Source: Chrysomallon squamiferum (taxonomy: Eukaryota; Mollusca; Gastropoda; Neomphalida; Peltospiridae). From it: DNA of 64,000 nt. Below are positions 63,665 to 64,000 of the stretch, in pieces (position 1 is the stretch's first letter; every line of letters starts with the position of its first letter). The DNA is taken from NCBI GenBank assembly GCA_012295275.1, contig CM022671.1, positions 30,530,750 through 30,594,749 of the forward strand. The letters are read 5' to 3'. The notes below the pieces were generated by a model that did not search any database, was not told the origin of the DNA, and saw only the letters and a list, made by a program, of their open reading frames with translations. The translations under genes were made by a program, and so were the position numbers.

Positions 63665-63733
<69 letters not shown>
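63665..63733. repeat. AG microsatellite
   Basis: About 34 AG units in non-genic sequence; a CA repeat lies at 63342-63374. Confidence 0.95.
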
Positions 63734-63736
<3 letters not shown>

Positions 63737-64000
63737 TCTGTGTGATAATAATAATATATGTATGTATGTATTTTACATTATAAGTATATGTTTTATAGCA
63801 ATATTGTACTAAATATATTCCATTCATATTAATTCACAATTTATATTCAATTTAATAACAAAAAAATTCCCTCTTTTTTATTCTTTTTCTTCTGCTTTTT
63901 TTTCCCATTTCACCAACTACTATTGTAATATGGACTTGTAACACACAAAAAGAAAAGAAAAAAGAAATGAAACTATTAAACGCAGAATTCATTAAATAAA

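Overview
The window is nuclear DNA from an AT-rich animal genome. It shows GT-AG spliced exons, introns from under 100 bases to 10 kb, many microsatellites and no operons. The encoded proteins are clearly metazoan. An invertebrate-type CADPS, large repeat-rich introns and a degenerate TTAGGG-type block fit a lophotrochozoan, most likely a mollusc. The lineage is inference; no marker fixes the species.

Three protein genes are recognisable. (1) CADPS/CAPS, the dense-core-vesicle priming factor, lies on the minus strand from 30926 down to 132, with 26 exons seen and the 3' end beyond the left edge. (2) KMT2E (MLL5/UpSET-type PHD+SET chromatin protein) lies on the plus strand: a non-coding first exon ending at 31679 and 28 coding exons from 35174 to 49071. 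CADPS and KMT2E are divergent and share a promoter region of under 1 kb with NRF1-like and YY1-like motifs. (3) A mitofusin-like dynamin-superfamily GTPase lies on the minus strand (58533 to 53188, six exons, 737 codons), convergent with KMT2E.

The rest is intron or intergenic sequence with structure of its own. There is a 10-copy ~105-bp minisatellite (8546-9571) with dimeric order and a telomere-like block (13011-13085). Intron 1 of CADPS holds a 1.7-kb TA-flanked inverted repeat (27453-29153) around a smaller TIR element. A decayed ~130-bp tandem array sits beside GTPase exon 1, and GA/TC tracts flank a GTPase exon. 58534-64000 has no convincing gene.

The most interesting signals concern CADPS isoform control. 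They are a 12-nt in-frame microexon with a UGC element before its acceptor (5148-5159), a candidate early terminal exon with poly(A) signal (23407-23693), a candidate 43-nt poison exon (17286-17328), and an exon whose conserved motif lies across a one-base frame break (7227-7332). In KMT2E, a uORF ends in the ATGA overlap of the main start codon, and one intron repeats its first 11 bases as the first 11 bases of the next exon.
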